Source of the DNA: Parapristionchus giblindavisi
Lineage: Eukaryota; Nematoda; Chromadorea; Rhabditida; Diplogasteridae
Assembly (NCBI GenBank): GCA_943737045.1
Contig: CALSFV010000242.1
Span: 124,001 to 188,000, forward strand
Direction of reading: 5' to 3'
Length of the DNA stretch: 64,000 bases
This document shows, piece after piece, positions 43,736 to 55,088 of this stretch; the first letter of the stretch is position 1, and every line of letters begins with the position of its first letter. The notes below the pieces were generated by a model that was given only the letters and a program-made list of their open reading frames with translations, ran no database searches and was not told the DNA's origin. Made by a program: the position numbers and the translations under genes.

Positions 43736-45072
43736 TTAGACATTTCTCGCAGCTGTTATAGTTTCTCTTAGTAGACGAACAACGTTCCTATCGGCTGATC
43801 TACGAAGTTCACTATCATGAGGTCCCATGGGGAAGGGAGGAGGTCCATGCATTGCTTGTGCGATCGCTGTCGATGCTGATCTACAATATCGAGTCATTGG
43901 TGAGCTATAGGTACTGTAGCGGTACAGTAACCGAAACAACGTACCCATGGAACCATGATATATCGGTATCGGTAAGAAGCTGATTTAGACTCGACTCGTT
44001 CAACCCAGAACCTAGAAATTTTTACTTGGAATCATCAGATTTTGAACGAGTGCACTATTATTCTTGCCAGATACAGTATGCTAAATATATTGATTGACAA
44101 TATTTAGCTCCATTAAGTTTCGACTGCTCCCGTTAGCGAATCTAACATTCTATCGTACCTGCCATAATCGTGATGGGACGTCCAGTCGATTTGACAATAG
44201 TCCTTGTATTAGCATATGTGGACATCTCTTTGAGAGTATCGATCGCTTCGCCTACTGTAGGCTTCTGACCACTGAAAGACAATCAATAATCATATATGCT
44301 ATCAATAAAAACGAATACCTGGTGAGTATCGTATCAAAACCAAGTTCGACCGCTGTATCCATGGCCGCTTTCCAATCAACAGTCCAATCGAAACATCTAT
44401 AAAGGGTACTGTAATTAGTTCACGATCAATAATCATTGGTTACAGTAACCCCTCAAAGTACCTGTGCAGAGTACATGGGGCTCCAGCAGCCGCTGAGATC
44501 AATCGTTTGCACGCGCGCTCGTTTAATGTGTAATTCCTATAGATTACTTTATATTACGGTAGATTCTAATCGATTAAAGTACTTGTTCAAAACGCCAAAT
44601 ACGAATCCCCTAGCGCCGACGGTTAATAATGTTCGAATATCGTCACACATTGCATCGATCTCCTTTTCTGAAACATTCAATAGACATTAATTCTGTGATA
44701 AATCGATAAATTACCAGAATAAGCAAAATCGCCCGAACGCGGTCGTATCATAACACGCTGTTCAACATGATGCCATCCACGTATCACAGTGAATATCGAT
44801 AGGAAATGACCTACCAATCGATAATTAGTATAGGGTCAAATGATCGATAGAGTATACCCTTTGTCGGTGTGAGACCGCCAACACTCAACTCGGAACAGAT
44901 CTCAATACGATTCGCTCCTGAATTTGGAAGAGAAATTCGAATTCAAGATGATCCACATGTTAATTTTCCGCTACAGTATCATTCCCAATCAAAGAATAAG
45001 AATCAATCAATAACCTCCTATCAAAACTTCATATGCCGACTCCACACTATCGATGCATATTTCGAGTGACAT
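43736..45072 (-). CDS. CUTC: copper homeostasis protein CutC homologue
   Basis: Nine exons: 45015-45072, 44858-44917, 44715-44810, 44583-44667, 44462-44536, 44319-44396, 44159-44271, 43945-44011 and 43736-43880. They join in phase to 258 residues. CutC is a TIM-barrel protein, cytosolic in animals, that binds Cu(I). Its exact reaction is unknown. Family landmarks in order: MSLEICIDSVESA, GGANRIEICSELSVGGLTPT, VMIRPRSGDFAYSE, GARGFVFGVLN, APCTLHRCFDW, GFDTILTSGQKPT, RPITIMAGSGLNE, and ISWFHGSAS near the end. Length is close to human CUTC (273). Some substitutions occur at usually invariant positions of the third exon (HFLSIFTVIRGWHHV in place of the usual helix after TP). The ATG lies 2 nt after an ATTATTCAG acceptor-like site. 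Confidence 0.93.
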
Positions 45073-46365
45073 TTCTGAATAATTCAATCAATAATCCTTT
45101 GTATTCGATACCGTAATCAAATATTCCAGCCACGACACTATGTCACGTGTGATCATCATGTGTAAACAATTCGATTCGTGAAATATTAATATTTTATTTA
45201 TTTTTTTCAAAATGATTTTATTCAGTAAGACAGGCAATGGTATGGAGATAGGGAAGGGAGGGGAGGGGGTAGAGGTAGGGTGGATGAGAAAAGACAAATG
45301 AATAAGGAAGAAGCTGTGGATGTGAATATGTTGATACTCGTTCTAATTGATTAATCAAACCCAGTACATATAAATAATGAATAAGAGAAAGGAAGACAAG
45401 AGGAAGAGGAATGATATACACTACTTCATCATTCTATTCATTGATTGTATATCACAATCAGAGATAGAGAAACAGAGAAGGAAGAAGGGTATAACAATGT
45501 TTCATACACTAAAAGCTATAATCATGAGCAAATATCGATTGATAAAGTGATAGATCATTGGATAGAAAGGAAAGAGAATATATGAATGAGTTATAGTGAA
45601 AGGACAATAATACGTACGAAGGAGCATACTACAACGAACTCTAATATGACTATTGATTGATTGATTACAAACAAGGGGCGGGGCCAACACCGAAACAGAG
45701 TTACACATAGTCAATAATAAGCACTGGATTGGATGGTCGATGTTGAACAAAGAGTGGCAATGAATGAATGATTATTGATCGGTTAAAGATAATGACATAT
45801 AACCGATCAATAAATAAATGAGAACAATAGAGGTTGACCAATCAATACTTGTGAATGACTACAGTAACCGAATAGGCGTAACCGAGCTAATAAGTAAAGG
45901 AAAAAGAATAATCAATCAATCAATAATATGAATAACAATAGGAGTGTAAAAGGCAACTATGAGTACAAACGAAAGAAGACTGTATGAATGAATGAATGTA
46001 TTAAGGCCATATTAGCATGTATGAAAAGGATAAATAGAAATATGGAATAAGAATATGATAATCATTAGCAATAGAATCAACTTTACAAGGTATTATATCG
46101 TTATATGCATGTATATAATCAAAGAAAACTATCCGTTATCTGGAAAGGAAACAAAGAAGAAAAGGATAGTGGAAAAAAGACTCATTATGTACAACTACTT
46201 CGGTCAACGACAAATAAGTACATCGACTATAATAAAGAATAAGACAATCAAGTCGACCATTGTAAAAGGGAAGAGGACGCAGTCATACTGTGTTTAGCGA
46301 ATAGATAGGAAAGGCTGTATAATCGTTGCCTAGACGAGATAAAGGAAGGGAAAGGAGGAGGGAGG
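45073..46365 (-). other. 3' UTR region of the RING gene / CutC promoter
   Basis: 1.3 kb without an open exon. In the RING-gene sense it contains GTTGGCCCCGCCCCTTG (about 45673-45689), the same motif found 3' of SRPK and Rheb. The plus strand is purine-rich (GGGAGGGGAGGGGG near 45253). Confidence 0.45.
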
Positions 46366-49300
46366 TTAATGAAGTATAGTAAAAGGAGCAGGTCGATCTT
46401 CAAATGATCCTAAATGTAATGGAGGTTGTGCACCTTCAACAGCAGCAGCTATTTGTTTTCTTCGAATATGAGCACTCTTTAATCGTCCATATACTTCATA
46501 TTGTCTCATCTTTGCATCATCTAATACTCCTCTCACTCGAGTTGTTTCATATTCAAAGTTTGATAGATATTGACGACAGTATACACAGGGAAGACGATCC
46601 TTGTTGTTGGGCATCAGTTTACGAGCCTATAATCAATAAGGACATAAGATACAGTATTCAGAGATTACTGTACATAATATGTACTAATATTTATCTAGAA
46701 TTACGGTGGAAAACTAACTAATCATCATAAAATCTCCGTTACATAATATTCTAGTTCATCTCAAATACAATTCCAGCAGTAATTTCAATCAACCATTCAA
46801 CATTTCTAAAGGATCATTTCAATTTATCCCATAACGACAAAGTGTCTGTGTTTTCCACTTATTGGAAGATTCCAGACTCAAGAGCGATTGGATAAATTGC
46901 ACTAAGAACAAAAAGACGGAAGATGTGCTTCAAAGGATGTGCAGAAGGAAGGGGATAGAGAGATAGGAAGGAAGGCCTATATCTCTTATACTTCTTTTAT
47001 CACTCAATCTCACAAATGAGTAGGAAAACATTGATATATCTACTTTTGTCTAGCCTCTCTTTATTCTCCTTCTCAATCTATTCTACTCTATACTCTACAT
47101 TCCCTCTTACTATCTCCTCCCTGTCTCGTTCTCACAACACCTGTCATTATCCCCCTTCTACCCTTTCATTTCTGAGAATAGAAATAAAAATGAGTAGAGT
47201 GAGTTAATCAACTAAGAAGAAAGAAGAAGAGGAAAAGGACAAAAAGAGTCATGTCTGTCTACGTGATAGAATACTCTAATGAACCAAAAAAGAACTGTCA
47301 ATATAACTGAAATGAAGAAAGAAATGAAGAAGGAAGAAGGGGGAGACTATTCATATTAGAATAGACAAGGAACATATAGAATATGGATGAAATGAGAGAG
47401 GGTTCAATGAGTCTATGATTATCCCCTCTCCATATATCCCCTTAGGGGTAGACATGCGAACGTGACCAATGAGATGAAGAGGAAGAAGAAGGGATGGATG
47501 AGAAATGAGAAGGAAGAGGAAGAAGAATGAATATATGGATGGAGATGGAGATAGACAGACTGAATGGGAAGAAGAGGAAGAAGAAGAGGATGAAGAAGAG
47601 GAAGATGAAAGAGGGAGATCATAGACACAACAAAAATCTCTTTGAGTGTACATTGACAAATATAGACAGACGACAACATTCCATGTCTCTCATGTCTAGA
47701 CTATCCATCCCCCCCTTCATCCTCCTATCATTCCCCCCCCCTCACGCAACTATCACAGTAACCTCTGTTGCACAAATAGCACACACTACAATCATTACTA
47801 TCGAATCAGACTACAAAGTACAGTAATCAACCGATCAATAGTGTACCTTGAGATATGCTTTGGAGCATGGTTTGCAGGTGACCTTGTGTCTACATGGTTG
47901 TGCTTTGCAAGTAGCGATAGAGTCTAGACATAGACAACATACAGTGTCCATCTCTCCTATCAGAACTACGTCAATGTCTGCAAATGAGAACATGATCAAG
48001 ACAATATATCAATCAATCAAGATCAAGACTATTATATATTTACAGGGTGGGGATTAATTATGGTGACACCATAAAAACAGAATAACTTTTTTGAAAAATA
48101 TCGAGTTCCGTTCAAATGTATAACAAATAATGTTTAAACATCTGGGAATACAATAAAACAATCATTGCCCGATTCTGCCTCCATTGGGCTTGATGACGTC
48201 CTTGAGACGAGAGGGGTACGACTTTCTCACTGTACGCAGGTAGGTGGTGTTCATCTTCGATCACTCCTTCTCCAAGGATTTCTTCAGGGACTCCAGCTTT
48301 GGGTGGGGAGTAGTACAGGGCCTATCCTCCAAGGTGCCCCAGGGTGAGTATACCTGGGGCTGAGATCGGGCTAGGAGGCAGCCAATAATCTCCTCGGATG
48401 AATTCGGAAAACTGCTCCTTTCACCACGCTTAGACGATCTTTGCCTTATAAACTGGCGTTCCGTCCTGATCGGATGTCCACGAGCAGTTTCCGAAGTGGA
48501 AACGGCTCCAGGGGAGCTATGCGTCCTTAACTATCTTCCCTAGGCACTCCTTGTTGATCTTGGCGCCCGGATTCACAAAAACTTTACGACGGCGAAAATC
48601 CCTGCCAAAACCATTAGTTTTTAGGGGTTTGGAGCATAGCTCGAATAGCTAGGTTATCGGTTTTCAAAATGCGGTCAGGCTTTTCGATTTTTGGCAAATT
48701 TGGCTCAAAAAGCGGTCATGTTTTTTTCGATTTTTGTGAAATTTTGGCTTAAAATGCGGTCAGGTTTTACGATTTTTTTGGAAATTTTGGCTCAAAACGC
48801 GGTCAGGCTTGGTGCTTTGTAACATACTTTTCGACCTATGGTTTGGAGGTGGTATGAACAATCCGACCATTGTAGTTAGCAGCCTGGGGGTCCGTAGTAA
48901 GCACTCGGTGACTCTGGGGGTTATAGGTGGCTTGAACGATGAACAGCTTTTCATCGGAGAACGCGAGCATGAGGGTCTGCCATACCCGCGTACAGTGAGA
49001 GACGCTTACCCCCTCCCGTCTCAAGGACCTCATCAAGCCCAATGGAATCAGAATCGGGCAATGATTGTTTTATTGTATTCCCAGATGTTTGAAGATTATT
49101 TGGTATGCATTTGAACGGAATTCGATTTTTTTGAAAAAAGATATTCCGTTTTTTATGGTGTCACAATAATTAATCCCCACCCTGTATCTATCTATCAATG
49201 AAATGTTCATAAGAACAACTACTACGTGTATCATCTATCTTTCAATGAGATGAGCTAAGAATATGACGATTTAATCTTCTTTTCTTTTTATAATTCTAAT

Positions 49301-52300
49301 CTACGTAGATTGAATATACTAGTAAGTGAATCATTTGAGTCCTTCTTATGACTACTATGAAACGATAATGTGACTGGTGAAGAATGACGATAGATCCATA
49401 ATCAGTCACATTTGCTTATTCTATTATTTAACCATAGAAAGAACCAAAAAAAGAAAAATAAATAAATAATAAGCATAAAAAGACCAACCATCATCTTCAC
49501 TCGTACTTCCACTATTCGTGTACTTGATCAAAACGGGAATCTCCTCGGCTGAAATGGAAACATCATCAATCAATATCACATATACCATAACCGGGCCTCC
49601 ACAAATACCGTAATCATCATTTAATCAAATAATTGATATACTACCATCCCAAATGAACTCTAGTCTACAGTAGCCCTATATCAATTAACGAGAGAGAAGG
49701 AGGAGAATTGTCTATGACTTTGAAATAACGTATAATAGAAAAGATAAGGAGAACATAAGTAAAGGAAGAAATCAATATCTGAACTACAGTACCTCTTGAA
49801 CATCCAGGATAAACTCCATCGTCATCATCATCATTATTGATTGTATTATCATTACAATGAGTAACAATCAATCCTCTTTCAATCTTCTTTCTTCTCTTTT
49901 CTTCTTTTCTAATCTTATCTTTCAAATGTATTTCATGTATAGATGAGAGTGGTTCATGTATCACTATTCCCAATTCCTTTCGAACTTCATTGATCATCTC
50001 CCGCACTCGTTCTTCATCTATTCCTCCATTATGTGTATCCACACTTTTATCCTCCTTCATACGACCACTCTGTAATCAATCAATCAATAAATCTATAGTT
50101 CATAGAACACATGAGTATACTGATAAACCAATAATAAGGGGAAGATGATCTGGTATCTTACAATTACACAATAGGGGAATATGAAGAAGATTAGCCACAT
50201 AGGATATAGTTCACTCTCTCAATAATTGATTAGATCATTGATTCAAATTAAGTACATCGAATATGGAATATAGGATGGAATCATAGGAAAGACGAATGAT
50301 CAAATGAAATGAAGATGAACGAGGAAGAGATGGATTAGATAGTCCATAGATAGGAATGGTAGACATATAGACGAAACGGATAAATATATGTCATAGACAA
50401 GAGGAACGGATATCATACAACACATATCATAATACAGAGAGGAAGAGGAATGATATAATGATAGAGATAAGAGAATGATAGACTGATATGAGAATAGAAA
50501 CGAATGATGATGATGATGAAGATGAAAGAGGATGAAGAATGAAGAGGAAATGGGGGAGTGAAATACGAAAAGACGAATATGGGAAATGAATGCATATCAT
50601 GAGAAGGAGATGGAGAGGGAGAGTAGATGAGGGAGAGGGAGAGGAGAAAAAAGGAAGAGGGAGGGGAAGAGGAGAAGAAGAGGGAGAGATGACCAGACAT
50701 GCATGCACAACACCAATAATCAACAGATAAGCGACATATGATGAGAGTGAGAGATTAGGGGGAAATATTGATAGAGCACGTCTTATATATCTCCCTCTCC
50801 CTCTCCCTCTATCACTCTTCCTCTCCCTCTCCCTCTCCCTCTCTCCGTCCGCTCATATTCAATAAGCAATATCTCTCACGTGTAGACAGTAGACAGAGTA
50901 TCGATAAACAACTCATTGGAGATATCATAGTGAGATACAATACATTACCATTACTATATCATATCATTCATATCACATACATTACATTCATATACAAATG
51001 ACATCATATCCGTTCCCTGTAAACCAATCAACCCACCCATATTTTCATTGGATGTAATTATAATCGGAATGATCTACTGGTCGGGAATCATGTCGAATGG
51101 ATTGAGACATCAATCCAGATCACAGACAGACAGACATATCTATTCACGAGTGTGACCCAATTGACAACCCAGTCTATCACTCATCACCCATCCCAGTCTA
51201 TCTATCTCTCCCAAAGGTGTGACCGGATCGAATGATAACTGTCAACAATGTCTCATTCCAGACTGAAGGGAGAGAGACACAGACAGACAGAAAGACAGAG
51301 GGATATATAAACAGACACAGACAGGAAAGGATTAAACAATGATGACGATGAAAAAAGAGGAGAAATGATTGAAAGAAGAGAAGAGAAGAATGAAAAGTGT
51401 GAGGAAGAGGAGAAAGGAGACTAACAGGTACACCATCTCTCTCTCTCTAATACACTATCGATCGATCGAATTGTCTAGAGTGAGAGGGAGAGAGAGAAAG
51501 AAGTGGGAAAGGTCTGTGCACCTCCCATGTCTAGTCCAATGGTGTACCATATATGAGAATGAGACAAAGAAATATGGAGGGAGGATGAGAAAGAGGGGAC
51601 GAGATTACGAGATGACCATTGAGCAAGGTAATAAGAAGACGAAGATGATGATGATGATGAAAAGACAAAGTCTCTCCAATTGAATACAAAGGTATGGAGG
51701 GAGGGTGGAGGGTAGTGGTTGAGAGGAGTGTGTCAAAGATAGAAGAAAGATAAAAGACACTAAAGGTAGATAGATGAGTGAATGAATGGAATGATAGACA
51801 GTCAATATTTCAATTGAAATGGAGAGGAAAGAAAAGAGTGAAATAGAAGAAGAAGAATAAAGGGGATGATGTCGAGTAGTTTATGACAATAACAACTAAG
51901 AGATAGAGAATAGAAGAAAGACAATAGAATGATGGAAGAGGGAGAGGGAGAGAAGGTGTCACAATCAAGTAGATATAAACAGAGATATGACAAGTCTGTA
52001 AAGGGAGAGGGAGAGAGTTATCGAATAGCCTTGACGCAACCAACGTCGACTACTAGTCTTCACTTCTGTCTCAACTCCGCCCCTCCTCTCTCCTCCCCTT
52101 TGGTGTCGCAGACAGCGAGAGGAGGGGAAGAAGAAGAGGAGGAGGAGAAAGGGAGAGGGAGAGAGATAGACAGTATCGATAAATATGAGACAGACGTACA
52201 ACGTCAATCCCATATTATAGAATGGCTGTAGAGAAAGAGAGGGAGGGAGAGAGAGAGGAAGGGAGGGGGAGAGAAGCAGATGGAAAAGACAGAATGGGGC

Positions 52301-55088
52301 AACAACCACTGCACCCATATTCACGTCTTTCCAATTCCCAGACTCGACCACTCCGATTAAATACAATTGGGAATTGTCGCATTTAGTTGAGCACACTATG
52401 TACCACGACATACACCACCATCGTCTCGTCTGCTACTATTCTATCGACTGGTCCATTTGGGGAGGTGAGAATAAGAAAGGAAGGGAGAGGGAGAGGGAGA
52501 GAGGGATAGAGAGAGAGAGGGAGAGGTAGAGTGAGATGAGCATAGAACACAAGGTCTACGTTATTCGTATATCTTAAGGGGGAAAGGACTCATCTATTCT
52601 TCCGTATTTATTTTATTTATTCTCTTTATTTTATTCTCATATTGCATCGACTATTTAGAATTCGTCCATTCACTCAGACTAGTCGAGAGAGAAGGGGAAT
52701 GAGGAGAGGGAGAGGGAGAGAAAGAGAAGGCAGCAGGCGCAGACAAATAAATATAGAGGGCTAGGGCATAAAAGAGCCCTGAAATCCACGCACGCACACA
52801 AAACCGTCATTTAGATTGCATCCACGAATGAAAATGGTATCAGTCTGTAGTGGGTGTGTGAGACAGACTAGGAAACGTCGTCCATATTAACACTACCGTC
52901 GTTACACGTAGACAGACACATATCATCCCCCCCTTAAGCCAGAGCAGACACATTTATGAAGAGAAGGAGGAATGAGATGGAATGGGAGAGAGGGAGAGGG
53001 AGAGGGAGAGGGAGAGGGAGAGGGAGAGAGAAGGAGAGGGAGAGAGAAGGAGAGGGAGAGAGACGACGATAAATAACGCTACAAGTGAAGCAAAAGTAGA
53101 GCGAAAGAGACAGAAGAAACGTGCGTTTTATCAATCGAATGTATAGAGGAATAAGAAGGAATGGATATATGAAGAGAATGAAGTTATAGGGTAAAAAGAT
53201 GTAAAGGGGAATAAGATTGAGAGAGACAAGAGCAGCCTAGTACATTCTCGTGTAAAATTAACATCAATTTTCAGTTCACATGCCCCATGTAGCATCGAGC
53301 TCCCTGTACCTCACCCATCTATGGTCTAGTACACCCGTGTCCATTTTAAAATTTATTTTTGTTGAATATATTTTGGTGCATACTTCTGGTATAGACACGC
53401 GAGGCTATATGAGGATGGACTACTGATCATAAAACTTGAGAAAAACCAGAATAACATTTTGAACGAACGCAGACAATAAATAATTTCCCGAGCAAATATA
53501 TCGTTCCGATAATCTACATAATTGCACTCTTTCTCTTTCCGTTCGATAGTGTGAATAGACAGATAGCCTTCAATTACACATACAGAGATTATAGAGAGAG
53601 ACAGGGATAGAGTAAGGCGATTACATTCAACTACAATAGATGGAATTATAATAGAGAATGAATAATTGGGATATCACCTTTTCATGCCCTTTCTATGTAA
53701 TAAACAACTATCAATATAAGGATATGGAATAGGATGAAGACATATCTATGTCTATGTCTACATCTCTATCTCATATAATCAATCTGTCTATCTCAATCAT
53801 CATCAATCTTCATAAGAGAGTGAACGAACTATGATCATTCTCTCCCTCTCCCTTTCGTCTTCTCCCTCTCCTTCCCGTCTTCTCACTTTGCTTCACTCGA
53901 GAATGAGCAGAAATTGAGTATGTGTGCGCGTGTAGAAGGAGAAGAAGAAGAAGACTAGAGAGAGACAGAGAGAAGCAGAGAAACTAGACAGACTAAGAAG
54001 AGAAATAGAAATAGATAGAAAAGGAAGAGAAAGGTTGAACCGACTATAGACGATGAAAACTAGAGATAAGGAGACGAAGAAAGAATGAGGCAGAGGGAGA
54101 GGGAGAGGCAGAGGGAGAGGGAGAGGGAAAAGGAGAGGGAGAGGGAGAAATGACCGGGTAGACACAAACACAAAGAATGAGCAGTCAACTGGTGTGCACA
54201 AAAACGTCTGAGATATGAAGAGATGGCCGGATTGAATGAGATGGACAATGAGATCAATGGTAGATAGACTGGAATAGATGTGCTATGAGTCTATGATCAA
54301 ACTACATACTACACAATGATCAGACTACAATCTATCTCGTCTGATCAATCATAGAGACCAATAGAGAGAGAGGATAGAAGAGATGAGTGGATTGAGGATG
54401 AGAGAGATGAAGAAGATGAAGAAGAGGAAGAAGATGAAACAGTCAAGACAATGTGCTTGGATTTATAAAATCGAAATGAACACAAATAGGAATAATGAGA
54501 GATAGAGAGAATAGACAAAGCTGAGGAGGGGAGAGAGAAGGGATAGGAGAGGGTCAGGATGGAGAGGGAGAGGAGGGATAGAGGGAGAGGGAGAGGAGGG
54601 ATAGAGGGAGAGGGAGAGGAGGGATAGAGGGAGAGGGAGAGGAGGGATAGAGGGAGAGGAGGGATAGAGGGAGAGGATCGGTCCATTTGAATGTGCCAGA
54701 TGGCCAAAGAGTGTGAGACAGACATAGAGGAAGGATAAAGGGGTCTAGGGAGGGATGAGAATGGAAGAAGAAGAAGGAGAAAGGAAGAAAGTGAAAACTA
54801 ACATGATAAAAAAAACGAAGACGACATAGATTGAACATGAAAGAGAAGATAGATTGAGACTATTCAAAGTTCATATCTGAGGATGTGTCTACCTCTCTCT
54901 CATCTACGCAAATTAAATATGATGAATAGCAGACAGAAAGATATAGACAAATGATGCAATCATAGACACAATCCAAAATAAAATAAAAATCAAACAAATA
55001 AATCAATAAAATATATAATACTGACCGTGTTCCTGTTTCCACTTGTGCAATCACTACTACTCCGACTATCGTATGATGAGGTACTCAT
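46366..55088 (-). CDS. C3HC4-type RING-finger protein (263 aa)
   Basis: Five exons: 55026-55088, 49793-50069, 49489-49548, 47847-47977 and 46366-46626. They join in phase to 263 residues. The start is MSTSSYDSRSSSDCTSGN. A charged helical region follows (VREMINEVRKELGI, then DKIRKEEKRRKKIERG), with an Asp run and EEIPVLIKYTNSGS after it. The RING is CCLCLDSIATCKAQPCRHKV plus TCKPC, and is closed 23 residues later by CVYC. That spacing fits a C3HC4 zinc-binding RING of E3 ubiquitin ligases. A basic helix follows (YGRLKSAHIRRKQIAAAV) and the tail ends FTILH. I cannot assign an orthologue. The 5-kb first intron is filled with GGGAGA-type repeats. Intron 3 carries a mariner element. Confidence 0.82.
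48165..48983 (-). pseudogene. mariner transposase remnant (C-terminal two thirds)
   Basis: Minus-strand frames show mariner DDE landmarks in the right order. LMLAFSDEKLFIVQATYNPQ carries the first Asp. VNPGAKINKECLGKIVKDA, then WTSDQDGTPVYKAKIV (second Asp) follow. SEFIRGDYWLPPSPDLSP carries the third, and the end has YLRTVRKSYPSRLKDVIKPN. There are stops and at least one frameshift (for example near 48438). A MITE interrupts the frame between the first and second Asp. The N-terminal helix-turn-helix DNA-binding part is absent. Confidence 0.8.
48635..48840. mobile_element. hAT-like MITE, family A, copy 4 (nested in mariner)
   Basis: Left end CATAGCTCGAATAGC (one mismatch to the consensus), right end TTTTCGACCTATG, 8-bp duplication GTTTGGAG on both sides (48627-48634 and 48841-48848). 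It contains about four copies of the family's tandem unit. It interrupts the transposase frame, so it inserted after the mariner element. Confidence 0.9.
52984..53065. repeat. (GGGAGA)n tract
   Basis: About 13 near-perfect GGGAGA units, with GAAGGAGA variants at the right end. Polypurine on the plus strand, it could form triplex (H-DNA). Shorter tracts of the same unit lie near 51940, 52479, 52701 and 54095-54150. Confidence 0.9.
54555..54675. repeat. 23-bp minisatellite (about 5 units)
   Basis: The unit AGGAGGGATAGAGGGAGAGG (plus GAG) repeats nearly perfectly about four times, with a shorter last unit. It looks like an amplification of the surrounding GGGAGA sequence. Confidence 0.88.

Larger units (their letters stand above)
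48043..49184. mobile_element. decayed mariner (Tc1/mariner) element with 200-bp inverted ends
   Basis: The element begins CAGGGTGGGGATTAATTATG and ends with the inverse. Both ends are flanked by TA (48041-48042 and 49185-49186), the superfamily's target duplication. The inverted similarity runs about 200 bp (48043-48242 versus 48984-49184). That is far beyond a normal 30-bp terminus, and it includes the coding end of the transposase on both sides. A family-A MITE sits inside at 48635-48840. The host position is intron 3 of the RING gene. Confidence 0.9.
50070..55025 (-). other. first intron of the RING gene, repeat-rich
   Basis: There is no supported exon. It is dominated by purine-rich plus-strand DNA (GAGGGA, GAGAGG, GAAGAAG) with pyrimidine-rich islands (for example 50790-50850 and 53837-53877). 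The low-complexity open frames here (Leu/Ser/Pro-rich) are repeat artefacts. Confidence 0.6.

Noticed and set aside
47351..47826. Overlapping open frames on both strands with serine or lysine runs
   Set aside because: Low-complexity GAAGAGGAAGAAG sequence in a RING intron; no splice context.
51965..52411. 148-codon minus-strand frame rich in Leu, Ser and Pro
   Set aside because: Produced by GGGAGA-type repeats read in reverse; inside an intron.
54345..54838. Repetitive Ser-Pro-Leu proteins of 94 and 126 codons
   Set aside because: Translation of the 23-bp minisatellite, which is open in more than one frame.
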